DNA of 64,000 nt from the NCBI RefSeq assembly GCF_051014685.1, contig NC_135055.1, positions 12,264,001-12,328,000 on the forward strand, in the 5' to 3' direction. The notes below the pieces were generated by a model that had not been told where the DNA came from, ran no database searches, and saw only the letters and a list, made by a program, of their open reading frames with translations. Position 1 is the first letter of the stretch; each line of letters begins with the position of its first letter. The position numbers and the translations under genes are program-made. Below, one piece after another: positions 12,319 through 24,470 of this stretch. Origin of the DNA: Ptiloglossa arizonensis. Taxonomy: Eukaryota > Arthropoda > Insecta > Hymenoptera > Colletidae.

Positions 12319-12759
12319 AGGGATGGATTTTCGCGGCCGAATCGCGTGAAGTTCGACTGTTTTCGATAAATCGATAAAACAAGAAAGTTTGAATCGAACC
12401 AGCGACCGATATGGATGTATATCGACCGGTATCGCGAAAGTTGGAAAGAAATTTCGAGAAAACGTGAGCGAACGGGGTTGTTCTTTTTTCCTTTTTTGTA
12501 TATACCGTGACCTTCTCGCGCAGACACCGTCTTTAGACGAAGGTGAATACGTATAATTATATCGAAGGTGAATATATATATAATAATCGCGTATTAATCG
12601 ACCAAACAACGACATATATATTTCCTGGCAATACAGTCCGAGAATTTCGAAGCGTCGATCCCTAAATCCGATTTTTGATCTCCGGACAAAAAGGTAGCGT
12701 AGGTCTGGCGCGTATTCCGCGCGACAAAAAGTTGTAAAACTTTCGTCCACGATTAATAA
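12319..12759. other. Unique sequence, no gene seen
   Basis: A 198-codon frame runs on the reverse strand across 12307-12903, but it has no recognisable domain and extends into the GC-rich block, where stops are rare. I do not call it a gene. Confidence 0.5.
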
Positions 12760-13630
12760 CGGAGTTCGCGGTGGAACAATGTCGGTCGGCGCGGCTAAAA
12801 GGGCGTGCGCGCTCGCGTTTACGCTCGCGAACGCATCGCCGTCGATGGAAATTTCATAATTACTCGAGCGGGCTTGGTAAAACCGACTCGGGATCATCCA
12901 CAAAACAAGTAAAGGGTCATCGGTGCAATTTACGATCGTGGCTCCCCTCCACGTTGAAATGCATTAGCATAAAAACCGCTCTAATCACGGGTACACGAGG
13001 ATGATGGTAACAGGCCGTGCGAGACCCGGGGCCGGCCAGCTTCGCCGTATTATATTTTAAAGATCGCGCGGGCCACGTCGTATACGCGTATACTCCACTT
13101 TATACGTGCCGTACCGTGTAATAACCTCCGACTTCCTGTTCGTGTAAAGAGCCAGTTATACACACGCTCATTCACTATGGATAAAAGTGAATCGATAATG
13201 ATACGCACTCGACAAAAATGGCGCCGCCATCAGACACCGCCGCTTCCAGCGGTGAGCCTCCGCCGCCCACCCACCCGTACCCCTCGACCCCTCTCGTCAA
13301 ACCCCAACACACCCCTCCGGTTGGCGTCCTCCGCCCCCTCGGTCCCTCTTCGCCCCGTGGGAATAGAGGCGAAGCGCGTCGAACGTTCCGGCTGATAACC
13401 GTATTACAATTTAACGAGAAACCGGTGTCAGTTTTGTCGGTGCATAATGGCCGCGCCGACGATTCGGCGCTTACACCGGCTCGGCTCGCTCACACCGACG
13501 AAAACGCCGCGAGGAACGATCGTGCACCGGCTATAACTGCAGAAACTCGCTGAGTGTTACCCCCGAATCCCTCCCCCGTACCGTACCACCCCCCGCTCAC
13601 CCTTTCCACGGCTAGATCTACGCGCGGAAC
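12760..13630. other. GC-rich block with C-rich tracts
   Basis: The second strong GC-rich island. The sequence from 13210 to 13345 is dominated by C-rich and CCG-rich runs, and 13559-13600 has repeated C5-C6 runs, so the minus strand could form G-quadruplexes. Frames of 72-111 codons exist but are Pro/Ser/Arg low-complexity. It could be a CpG-rich promoter or 5' exon region. No TATA, start or splice arrangement was decisive. Confidence 0.3.
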
Positions 13631-14582
13631 GAGAAAGCTCGCGATTTAACGCGAGCACGCCTTTCGGTTTCCCTTTCGGCACCCGTGTCGCTGTATCCGT
13701 GTCCTACCCTTGATTTTTGTTCCTCTTTTCGTTCCTCGTCGGGAACACCGAATTTTTGTCCCCGATTTTTCAGATTTTCCACTCGGAGTTCCCTCGCCGT
13801 GGAATTCTTCGGGAAAAAAGATCGTATTGTGTTCCTCGATTGTGACGATAATCTCTTGGAGGTTGGTTTTCTTTTTTTTTATGTAACAGTTTTGGAACTT
13901 TTTCAACCTTTCGTCGTTGAACGTTGAAAATCATTCGAAAGAAGTTTCCGACTGGGTTCAATGTTTGCAATTTGATGATAAACGAATGGTGGTTACTACG
14001 TTAGAAATAATATAGCGTCCAATGAAGATCGAGAAAATGTAAGTTTGCATAATTTTCGTTAATTAAAATTTGAGGGTAGAATTGTTCGTTGAAGCCTTGT
14101 TGAAAAATGTACTCTTGCAGTTCTTAAACTTCGAAGAACAAAGTACCAGTAACGAGAGTTCGCCATCACCTTAGATCGTTCGGATTCGAGTTAAGGAGAA
14201 TGCGATACCTCGAGCAAGGGGAATGCACCACTGTCGGGTAAATTTTGCTTGCTCGCAAAGCTCACGAAGCCTGACTAAAAGTCTAACCCAACACGAAGTG
14301 CAATCCCTTCTAGGATTGATCTTTCTTTGTCTCCATAATACACGCGAAGCTTCGGCTTGAAATAGCAATGCTTACCCCGCTTTCAAGGAAATCAACGCGA
14401 CGGTCTCGATTTTGTTCATCGTAAACGAGGAATACCACACCAGACTTTCTGTAAATCCGAAACCCTTCTCTTTATTCGATAAAATCGAAAAGGTACTTGT
14501 TTCTAACATTCGTGTAAATAATAATAATAATATACAAACGTTTCGATTTGCTCTTGAAATCTTTATTACGCAATAATATATT
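13631..14582. other. Unique sequence, no gene seen
   Basis: Overlapping frames on opposite strands at 13646-13970 carry no known domain. There is nothing else to report. Confidence 0.6.
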
Positions 14583-14850
14583 ACAGTACAAACCGTTTCG
14601 ATTGTTATTTTGGCTTTGAATCCGATCGTATTAAGTTATTTTCGTACAAATACAGTACGCTTGAACCGACCATTTTGGTTATTATTTCGGTTTCGAGTCC
14701 AATCGTACCGAATCATTATTCTACGTATACAGTGTACCCGTACCGACCATTTCGTTCGTTATTTTGATTTTGGGTTCACTCGTATCGACCCGTTATCGTA
14801 AAATTATAGTACGCCTGCACCCACTCTTTCGATGATTATTTCGCCCCGTA
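14583..14850 (+). repeat. Degenerate tandem repeat, four units of 69-77 bp
   Basis: Successive units begin ACAGTAC (14583), ACAGTACGC (14652), ACAGTGTACCC (14729) and ATAGTACGCC (14806). Each contains a variant of GACCATTTNGNTTATTTTG followed by TTCGAATCC- or TTCGAGTCC-like words and a CGTACCGAATCATTATT-like tail. Divergence between units is high, so the array is old. The 63-codon frame inside it reflects the repeat. Confidence 0.7.
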
Positions 14851-17800
14851 TACTCCGTGATCCATAAACAACGAAACGTCACCGCGAAACGGACTTTTTA
14901 TTCCCATTCCTCTTGCATCTGCGCGGATGCTCAAGAATTGCGGGTAACCCCGTTCGTTGGTCGTGGTTCGAAAAAAAAAAAAAAGGAAAAAAAGAAAAAA
15001 AGGTATGCACGAGGGGGAAGGAAATTGCAGTTTGTGTATCGCCGTAGCGGGGAGAGAAATTTTAGTCGGTTTGTCGCGAGTGAAAGGTTAACGCGGACCG
15101 CGCGCGCCATCTTGAGGCCATTTCGTTCGAGTATTTATTGTATTTTATCAGCGCGTGTGGCGACATTTTTCTTTTTTTTTTTTTCTCTCTTTATAACGGG
15201 GCTTCCTTTATTTTCCGCATTTGGGTCGTGCGAAGCGGGGCCGGGTGCTGTTTAGACGTTGAAAAGTCCTTAACCGTTCTGCTTTACTCCTTTCTTCTTC
15301 TCGCCTTGTTAGAATAATGAAACCGGCGTTATTTTAAATAGGGATCTGTGCCAACAGTTATCATAACCACGGGGGGAGGTGGTGGCGGACCGGTGGTTGG
15401 CCCGGAGAAAAAGTAGCCACGCGAGAAACGCTTCGAAATAATGTTATAATTCATGAACGTATAGAACCTAATGGCGAACGGTTGAAAAATCTTAATCCCG
15501 GCTCTCTTCGTGGAGGCGAGCTCTACATGTGTAATATACGGTCTCGAACTGCTACCGTAATTTCATTTCTTGCACGATTCTCGAAGGCACGATGAAAAAC
15601 TTGATTAGGAACGCATTTTAGGGGACGGGAACGCAGTTATTGTTATTTCAGACACGCAAACGGTAGATCTTGTCGCCGAAGAAGGAAACACCAAGTTGCA
15701 GCGACTTTTATCAGTAATTATAAATTTGCATAGCTTCTCGCAATAAAGTAACAGGGTTTTCAGCTACTTTCTCGTAATTCTATGGTATTGGTCCCGTATG
15801 ATAGAAGAAAGGAAAGTTTCGGGCAATATTTTTCACGCGATAATCGTACCGATAAGTTCTTACGAAAGTGATCAATGATCCGATAGCAACGTATAATATA
15901 CACAACGCTTGTATTGCACGAAACGCTTACCTTCACTCTCACATTTCAGTTTAAGATACGCGCGTGAAGCGAGAATATATATAATATTTTTCCCAAGTAA
16001 GTGGCAAACTTAAACGATTCACCTTACATTTTAATTCGAAAATGGACGATACGAAATGATCATTCGCTTTACAAGATACGTAGTCACGACAGAGTCGGAT
16101 TGTACAATCGAGGAGACTGAGTTGCAAAACATACTTAGGAGTCCTATCTGGTATTATAAAATATTGAAATTTAAATTGGAAAATACAAAGCACGAATTTT
16201 GATTTGAATATTTCATTTTTGTAATAAGAAAACTGGAACGAAGTTAAAAGTGTCGATCGATGGAGTAAAAATACAGAAAACGTAATTTTCTTTAGAATAG
16301 TACTTTTCTGCTTTTCGAAGCACCGAACTTACCAACAATATTTCCATAACGTAACCGTTGGAAACTATCGTTTTCGATAAACATTGTTAATAAATGATTC
16401 AAACGGATCTGCCCGACCTAAAACCCTAGTGCGAGTTAAAGGTTTAAAATTAAATGATAACTTTCTTGTTGGTTTGAGAGCCCCTGGAGTATGCGGGGCC
16501 CGAGGCGTACTCCTCTATCGCCTGTGCAATATGTCATAATCGAATTTACGATTAGCGTTAATTTTCTTTAGCTTTCATAGTCTTCGCAATATTATTTCAC
16601 TTAGAACTTTTCACAGCTTTGAAAAACTTACTTTTATGCGATGTCGACATGTATAGCAGTGTACGGTAGTTAAATACTGTACGCGTATACAGATTATATT
16701 GTGTGGGTTGTTGATAACACATAAGAAATATTAGAATTGTCGTTCTGTGTGTTGCAAACATCATTTATACCGAGATATTTCTCGGTAATGAAGATATAAT
16801 ATATAATTTGTACCCTAAATGGTCAGTTGCTTTATTATGTATCAGTGTTAGCTACATTGTTATCTAGACAATAAATAAGGTTTTATTCGTAAGTTGGGAA
16901 TAAATTTTCACCTAGATAAAAGGTGATTAATGTAAAAGTTTGTTCGCGTAAAATCGCAAGGTAAGATATTTGTCAGGTGTGTGTGTGTATTGCATTGCAA
17001 TGTCCATGACTGTATCGTATATAGTGCGAGGTGTAAGTTATGTATAGAATGTGTGTAGTATAATTTTTTCAATCTTAATGATGTCCTTTCGAAATGGAAC
17101 AATAAAAAAATCAGATTTCAAACGAAAGATTCCTTACAATTTTTCATTCCCTACACGAAAAGAAAAAAATGATTAATCAAAGTTCGAAACAAGCCAGAAT
17201 ATTCAATCACTTAAAATTCGATACATCTACATTACAAATTTTCTAAAAGCTTCAATTTGATATCTTTCGTCTATTTATTACAAATACTTTTTAAAGTACA
17301 AAATTACCTATTTCAATTTCTAATGTAATTCGATTTTTACGAACCGATTTGAAGGTTCTGGTCATTCGATCAAAATGTATTCTCTGTGTATTCGCATAAA
17401 AGGACATTACGTTCCAGAAATTCCTTTATATTATCGACTACCTGTTACATTTCGAGCGTGTACAAAAATAATAACCATCTCTCCGTCTCCTTCGCTGTCC
17501 AGCCTGAGTCACCATTTCCTTTCGAGAACACGTCCCGAAGACTCTTTTCTTGCCAACCGTGGTCGATAATTTCGTTAATTTGTTACGACGTAACTTAGAA
17601 TGAAATTCGAATATTTTTCCATCGCGTAGCCGCGCATAGATGTATTCATATTCGAAGCATCTTAATTCCCGTTGCTGTTCGTGCACACGCAACACGAGAA
17701 GAGGGGGCACGTGAGATCGTGTGTACGCAAGAACGCAGCGCCGATCTTGCAACAAATCTATTTCCACGGTGTGTAAAAACAGAAGACACGCCGTGCCGGG

Positions 17801-18303
17801 TAATGAACTAATCTAGCGAGCACTGCCATGGTGAAGAGGGGGGTTAGGAGGGGAGAACGAAGACGAGTCGCGGCCAGGAGCGGCGAAGAAAGGACGAGGG
17901 ACGAAGTACTTCTGCCGTGGCTTAATAACATGAGTTTTTCCCCAGCTGGCTTCGGTAAACTCCAGGAAAGGGATGCAGCCGCTAAAAGGGCAAGGAACCA
18001 TCCTACCAGACCGGAACGTGTGAATATCCCACGAAATTTTTGCTAATTGCGTTCATTAATCCATATCGTTGTCTTCTTCTCGTTCAGTCTCACACTCGAA
18101 ATTTGATTTCTATTCGATAATTGTGACTAACGGGGAAAACCAAGCGTCAACCGAATTACTCGCGGGGACGGATTGTGATCGATGTTTTAATTTGTCAGAA
18201 GTTTTTATTTGCAAATATGTGCTGAATGTTTCATGTCTGGAGAAATAATGCAGAGAGTGTTCTACCGGCGAGAGTTCACGAAGGTTGTTCTTTCTTTGAA
18301 AAT
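14851..18303. other. Long stretch without a recognised gene
   Basis: A/G- and T-rich low-complexity runs lie at 14970-15003 and 15170-15190. At 16483-16530 a GGGGCCCGAGGCG-type word resembles GC-rich stretches found in degraded DNA transposons, but no boundaries are visible. A short (TG)n run lies near 16977-16989. Many small frames exist, none convincing. Confidence 0.55.
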
Positions 18304-18305
18304 TA

Positions 18306-18432
18306 TTGGGTTGTTCGGAGAGTCATTTCGTTTTCCGAAATATGTAATTTAATAAAACGTTTAGACGCTCTAAAAAAATCGTGTTTCATTTTCACCAAAC
18401 AAAAAAACGAAATGACTTTCCAAACAACCCAA
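18306..18432. mobile_element. Mariner MITE with intact TIRs and TA target sites
   Basis: A 127-bp element. The left end starts TTGGGTTGTTCGGAGAGTCA and the right end finishes TGACTTTCCAAACAACCCAA. Over 29 terminal bases the two arms differ at two positions. TA dinucleotides flank both sides (18304-18305 and 18433-18434), which is the Tc1/mariner target duplication. The core retains sequence typical of mariner ends (GTGTTTCATTTTCACC). A diverged copy in reverse orientation lies at 2204-2339. It cannot encode a transposase. Confidence 0.9.
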
Positions 18433-18644
18433 TACTCAGGTACACTGGTGTTCTTTTTTTGTGACGAATGTGAATTGGCTTTGTACTGGTTACATGGATG
18501 ATTTGTGAGCAGCAATTCGAACAATTGTCTATTGGGATGCGTGATTAATTGATGTATAGTGAATGGAAGTAGCTTGTGCGGTTTGATAGTTTTTTTTTTC
18601 GATAATGTATAAAAGTAACTAAGATGAATTAACAGGGTCTAGAT

Positions 18645-18897
18645 CGGTAGTTTGCTAACTTTTGGAGTAGCGCTTTTTTAAAGACGGAAGAAAGTTACCG
18701 TTCTCAAATGGTTGATTTAAAATGGAAAACAAATAAATGTTCCTACAGAATATTAAATATTAAATTCCAATGATTGATGTATCGATAGAAAAAGATGTAG
18801 GTTACCCATGATTCTCTAGATTAAAAATTTTCTTTCGCGCCCTTTGTGAATTGTAAGACCCTAGGGGTCGTGCCCTCCTCCATTTTGAAAAATACTG
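18645..18897. mobile_element. hAT-type MITE with 8-bp target duplication
   Basis: A 253-bp element. The left end is CGGTAGTTTGCTAACTTTTG. The right end, read in reverse, is CAGTATTTTTCAAAATGGAG followed by a GACCCCTAGGGTC segment, a layout typical of hAT termini. The flanking octamers GTCTAGAT (18637-18644) and ATCTAAAT (18898-18905) agree at six of eight positions, consistent with an aged 8-bp duplication. No transposase is present. Confidence 0.75.
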
Positions 18898-20582
18898 ATC
18901 TAAATAGAGATATTTTATAGGGTAGGTTGTGTTCTTAACTCAAACTTTACGCGAGGAAATAAATTGAATTTTTTGTCCTGGACAAAGTTAAATTTAACGT
19001 GACTTTTTAAACAACATTTTTCATTTCATAAGATTCTCCTTAATTTTGAATGAAATTACACGTGAGTCGGAAGTGGGTGCAAAAGAAATCGATTTATTTC
19101 CTATTTGAATTTTTCAAGTAACATTTTATACCGCCAGTGTTATTAGTGTCGTTATTAAAAATTGATCTATCGATGTGAGCTCGTTAATAATTCCAATCGA
19201 GATGACTTTGACCTTGATTCATTACGGGTCTGATCTATTGATATCGACAGAAGCTGGCTCCGATGATATCGTTTCCCATTGCTGTTTCATCATGCTTAAT
19301 GACTCCTCTGGGCATAACGAATAATAATATGCAAATAACGTTGATCTCGATCTTTATGGATGCGATGAAGTTTAATGTTTCAAGCCAAATGCAAATAATA
19401 CCAGTAATTAATCAAACGGGTTACGAAAGATTGCGGGAACACATTATTGAACTATTAACGCTGTACAATGGAGGGTATGCAATGATAACAATTAATGCCC
19501 ATTATGGAATGAAATTTGAACGAAATACAATTTTGAAACGAACGTCGTTCATGATCTTTTTTCACTTCTAGTATCACGACACTGTCAAAATCTCCATTTG
19601 TCAACTAACTATTATCATCTTGACACGAACTTGGAATTATTTCATAGATAAATAGAAACGACATTTAAATACAACGTGCAAGAAGTATTTTCTAGATATA
19701 ATTTTAAATCGGCTACTTTATTCCTATTTTATATTATAGATTACCCGTTAAAGCAAACTTCAAATTCGTTTAAATCGCGTACAAATGTACTTTCGCGAAG
19801 CGAGCTCATTAACATAAATATTCTTTCGGAGCAATTTCAAACAGTGCGTCAATTCGTTTATCGATGTTTCAAATCATATTGTGCGCCTCGATAAAGGAAC
19901 CTTCCAGTTACTTACATTTACAATTTAACCCGGAAACTCGTGAAATAATTCATTCAAACGTGGCCATCCAGGAAGAGATGAATGAAATCGGATTTCTAAA
20001 TTTATTACTAAATCGAAGCATTTAATTATTCCAAACGATTCACCTTTAAATTATGTCGTGTTCAATTGCCCGCCGATTTTCAATTCTCCGTTAAATCTCA
20101 CTTTCTAGGTGAAAAGAAATTTACAGCAAATTAAACAACTCCTCTCCCGATCGTGTACAATTTTTCCCTTCGCGACACCGTTTCGCGCGACAAAAGTAAA
20201 TTCACCGACAAAGAATATTCCAAAATTCTCATAATATTCCTACCGGTACTGTATCGTCAACACTCGTATATCAAGGAAGGATAAAGGTTTCCTTATTTTC
20301 TCTGAAATTTCCCAAAGAAAATAACGGTCTGGCTAACTCGTTTGGCGTCGATCTTATTAAATTTCTTCAGCCCGTCCGCTGGAATGAGATACCCTAAGCA
20401 TATTAATGAAAAATTAATTAAACAGTCGGCCAGCGCCGCCGCGTCGCATTATACCCCGCGGAACCCCCGTCGGAATGATAGTCCGCGTTTCATTTAAATA
20501 ATCGTCGGACAGAACACGCGAATAAGAGAATGATTCGTCCACTCACGGATTCCCCGGGATGACCGTGCTCGCTGTGGAATAA
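18898..20582. other. Unique sequence, candidate conserved non-coding region
   Basis: No recognised gene. A 102-codon frame at 19263-19571 has no known domain. The same stretch holds two POU-octamer words (see 19329-19398). Near 20398-20425 there is a homeodomain-like cluster (ATTAATGAAAAATTAATTAA) beside a GC-rich patch. This texture resembles developmental enhancers, but only cross-species alignment could confirm it. Confidence 0.35.
19329..19398 (+). promoter_or_regulatory. Pair of POU-octamer words
   Basis: ATGCAAATAA occurs at 19329-19338 and again at 19389-19398, exactly 60 bases apart, with TTAATTAAT-like words near 19408. ATGCAAAT is the established octamer bound by POU factors. Binding here is inference. 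Confidence 0.2.
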
Positions 20583-20790
20583 GTTTAATAACAACAGCCA
20601 GGCTTCGCAGTCACCAGAGGTGTCCGTAGTCGGACTATCATTATCTCCAGAAGAGGGCTCGCCCTTTCATAATGCCCCCCTCCCTGTATCTTTTCCTCAT
20701 CATCGTGCTCTTTCTGTAGTTATTCCCGAGTCAGCCTCCGTTTCTTTGTTCTTCCTTGTTCTTGGCCTCCCCCTCCCCCATCTCACTGAC
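20583..20790 (+). repeat. Dispersed segmental repeat, copy 1 of 3
   Basis: It begins GTTTAATAACAACAGCC, then CAGTCACCAGAGG, then a CCAGAAGAGGGCTCGCC-like block and a long pyrimidine-rich tail. The same order occurs at 22186-22400 and 23163-23385 in the same orientation. Open frames differ between copies, so the conserved part is not evidently a coding exon. Confidence 0.65.
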
Positions 20791-22185
20791 AATTCATCTA
20801 TTTCGATAAGTGGAAAGTAAAGTGCACTCGTAGAGTAACGGTAACAACGTAGATTCGATCATTTTTTCTGGTTACGTGGTCGGTTCTACTAGCACCTCGA
20901 TAAAAGTAACGAACTCGAGCGTGCTGGAAGACTTTTATCGAGTGTGTCGAGAGATTTTCTTCCAGGAATCGATATTTCGAGGTTTTCTCGTGGCTTCGCG
21001 TCCCACTGTCCGACAAGTATAGTGAATGTAATGCGAGTAGAGTGAGCGAGACCGAGAAACAGCGAGCGAGTCTCGCATTACGTGTACTGGATAGTTGTTT
21101 TTGTTGTAAGTTTGTGTTCTTTTTATTGTATCTTCATTGGTGAGCTTTATCCGATGAAAACGAATCTAAATATCACCTCTTTTAACTGCTCTTAATAATA
21201 TTTGTATAATTTCTTTTAAAAAACATTCAATTCAAGGGTTTGGTTTAGTAAGTTAATTTAGTTACAAAAGTTAATTTTACATCGAAAGGATCGATGGTAG
21301 CACACCTGTGCCGATTGACATTTTTTATTCTCCTCTGCGAGTACTGTAAGCATTTGAAGGATCCCTGTTTTTTACCACTTTGTATAATTAAAAATACACC
21401 GAACGAGGTTATGCTTTGATTTACTTTCACCGAGGTAACTCAAATGAAAACAGATGTACAAACTTCGATTTTTATTATTGGATAAAATTCAACCTCGTTT
21501 CAAACTGAATAAAAATTACTCGATATTGTCCATATTCTCCTTACTACATTCCCTTTAACTCAGAAATCATTGTTCCAGATTCCAGCTACAGTGCTATGTG
21601 TACATAAAGCAAATTTGAACATTGTCGCGAATTTTTCTTCAGTCGTGGATCTTCGAACACTGACCAAAACATCAAATCCAATACAATTTGCAATTCCTTC
21701 CAGATATCAATTTCTCAAATCTATACAGTATTGAGGAGTATTTGGTCCCTAGCTATTAAATGAGATACAAGTTAAACTTTGCAAAAGATTCAGTCCTTTA
21801 GGAGGATTTCAAAAATTATATTTCATCTACAGAAGGACACTTTAGGACTCGAGGACACGATCCTACAAAGTATTATGCATCCGAAATAAATTGAACAATA
21901 CCAGCCAGATGTTTAGTCATTAGAAATGTTCGCATTTGATTTTAAATACCATCGGCAAGTTTGATATCCTTGTCTTCGTTCATTTTATTCTCTTTTTGCA
22001 CTTACTGCGTGTTTTCCACGATTCTACGTTTTTGTCAATCACGAAACTTCTTTAGTTCGCCTCTCTCTCTTTATTAGTCTAACTCTGTCAATCGAGAATA
22101 AAGTGTCATTGATTCATTAATGACTGATTAATTCCTCCAAGTTCTCCGATAATTATTACCCTGGAAATATTGTACAATCGAGATA
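20791..22185. other. Unique sequence with one hairpin
   Basis: No gene recognised. A 10-bp perfect inverted repeat, GTAATGCGAG at 21029-21038 and CTCGCATTAC at 21072-21081, could form a hairpin with a purine-rich loop. Frames are short and featureless. Confidence 0.55.
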
Positions 22186-22400
22186 AGTTTCCTAATAACC
22201 TCTGAGCTTCTCAGTCGACGGAAGTGTTCCCGCTTGGACAGGACCATCAATACCACCTACAGAGAACTCGCCTCTCCATGAGTTTTCTATCTTCCTTTGT
22301 ACTCCTTTGTCAGTATTTTATACCTGCTGCGTGTCTTTCAACTCCAGTCCCTGCTTCCCCGTTTTTGCTTATTACCAATCTTCTCCCATCGTTTCTATTC
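22186..22400 (+). repeat. Dispersed segmental repeat, copy 2 of 3
   Basis: The order is TAAGTTTCCTAATAACC, CTTCTCAGTCGACGGAAGTG, ACCATCAATACCACC, AGAGAACTCGCCTCTCCATG, then a pyrimidine-rich tail. It is closest to copy 3 through the AGAGAACTCGCCTCT block. It appears to have lost part of the 5' section. Confidence 0.65.
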
Positions 22401-23162
22401 GCCAGCCTCGATGAGTGGAGAGCAAGGCGCCATTGATAGGTGAATTAGATACCTCGGTGATTGATTAACTATTCCAGTTTCTTTGACAATTGCGTAGGTT
22501 TCTCCAAAAGTATTCAGAATCGAACAACTTTCACTTCCATTTAATTTATTTCCCTTCTCTCTCCAGGAAGCAGTTGCAGCGTTTTTTTTTTAAACAGTGG
22601 GCCTACCTCTTCCCGAAAGAGTACAATTGCATCTTTGTGACGCTCAAAATTACCATCTCCTTAAAAATTCCTTAAACTCGAGAAACGAAAAGAAATCGAA
22701 GATCATCGAATCGAGACTCTCGAATCAATTTTCGAAACGTTTAAATTTCTCGTTTAAAATCCTTTCCACTGTTTCGACAATTCTATCTTCTCCGCGATGT
22801 GAACTTTTCCATCCACAATTTGACAGTCGATCTTTTAGCCAGTGCTTCCACCACGTTCGATTTTTCCATCGATTAACGATACTCGGTATGAAAAATTGTC
22901 CGGGATAAGCAATTCCTCGGGAAGGACACCGTTGAACAAAGGTGTTAACCGTTCAACTCGTCCAGCTTTAATAAATCATAGCGCGAAAGTGCCCCCGAGC
23001 TTGAAATCCCACGTTTGCATCTACTTTCGGTAGACACAGGTCCGTGCCAAGTACCCTCGAGCTCCAAATTTTATTTATAAGTCTCGACTTCGTTCTCCGA
23101 GTTCAGAAAACTTTCTCGCACGATCCACGGTGTTATGCCCGGGATATAGTTCAATTGATACG
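22401..23162. other. Unique sequence between repeat copies
   Basis: There are several short plus-strand frames (61-103 codons) but no recognisable domain or intact splice framework. CCGGGATA upstream of copy 3 (about 23139) echoes CCGGGATG upstream of copy 1 (about 20553), so the duplicated unit may extend further upstream than the part I can align. Confidence 0.5.
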
Positions 23163-23385
23163 AGTTTAAAAACAACAGCCAAGTCGCTCAGTCACCAGAG
23201 GAGTCCGCTATTAGACTGTCATTACCACCTGGAGAGAACTCGCCTCTTCATAAGTTCTCTTTCCTCCTCCGCCTGTCCTTTCTCTCCGCTCTGCGTGTCT
23301 CTGTCTCGGTATCCTGGCTCTTTCTGCGTTTCTTTCCGAGCGAATCCGCACCTTTTTCGTTTTTCTTCATCGTTAGTCTTCCTCA
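23163..23385 (+). repeat. Dispersed segmental repeat, copy 3 of 3
   Basis: The order is AGTTTAAAAACAACAGCC, CAGTCACCAGAGGAGTCCG, TTAGACTGTCATTACCACC, AGAGAACTCGCCTCTTCATA, then TTCTCTTTCCTCCTCC and further pyrimidine-rich sequence. It shares the first half best with copy 1 and the middle best with copy 2, so it may be nearest the ancestral form. Confidence 0.65.
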
Positions 23386-24470
23386 CCGTCTCTGTCTGCT
23401 CGTCTTTCGGTTTCTCACTCGTTCCCGTCCACGTTCACGGTCTCTCGCTCGCACCTTGCTCGAGTTTCTTCTCGCTCCCGTTTCATTCTTCGTAGTTCCC
23501 CGAGCGTTGTTCTCCGTCTCGAGGAATTTCACTCTTACCGGGGACGTAATGACAGTCGCGAGGGTGGTCGGACGCCGCGTAGACCGTGACTTCCTTTGAA
23601 ATTGCACCGCGAGAGCTACGCATCGAGAGATCAGTCGGACGTAAACACCGAGTTTGAATCTGTCTCTCGCCAAGCTGACAGCGGCGAGCAGATGGGACCG
23701 ATCGGGTGCAACCGTATGAAAGATCGCCGAGGCAACGATCGGTTTCGTAACACCTGTTCTATTGCTCGTTGTTAGCTAGAACGAATATAGATCCTTGGTT
23801 TTCGTAGACTTCGCGGATTCAATGGGTACAATGAACTTGTCGCGGGTTCCTTCTTGATGATTCTTCCGCTCGGGAATATCGTGGAAAATTCGAGGTTAGG
23901 TTATACAACAGCTACAGCTTTACCACTCGATTCATTTTTCTTTCGTTATTCGTCCAATTTTGTTTCTCATTTGTTGCGTTTGTGATACGATCGTATTCAC
24001 AGATCGTACAATAAAGACGTAAAATGAACCAAGCGTACTCCTTAGTTTGCGCATACTATGATGGGGTATTGTAACGTTTGCATCTTACTTCTAGCCGTAG
24101 GACTTGTTCTTTTACTTTCGTGTTTATTGTATTTATTTTTCGTGCGCGATGTTTGTGGTACATGAACGGTATATAGGTAAATATTAAGTATATATAAAGT
24201 AAACGTTAAGTTGGAACGAGGAGGAAGACAGAAAGAAATAAAGTATCGACGAGCGAGGTGCAGCTGAAGCACTGCTTTGAAATCTTATCTTGGAAACGTG
24301 CACGAAGAAATATAAAAAACACTGATATGCAATAGTAATAACGATAATAACAACCTGCGTAAAATAAGCAATGTGATACGTTAGAATTAAAAATGTAGAG
24401 AACATAAAGGAGAATCAGAGATAGCGATTGTGGATACAAGATTCACCAACTTGTTTGAGAGTGGTATATA
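23386..24470. other. Unique sequence, no gene seen
   Basis: Short opposing frames at 23383-23673 and 24042-24439 have no recognised content. Nothing else is supported. Confidence 0.6.

Noticed and set aside
12307..12903. 198-codon minus-strand frame
   Set aside because: No domain is recognisable, it spans an AT-rich to GC-rich boundary and the end of a tandem duplication, and there is no splice or start context.
16483..16530. GGGGCCCGAGGCG stretch as a DNA transposon end
   Set aside because: It resembles GC-rich stretches in degraded elements, but no inverted repeat, target duplication or second copy was found.
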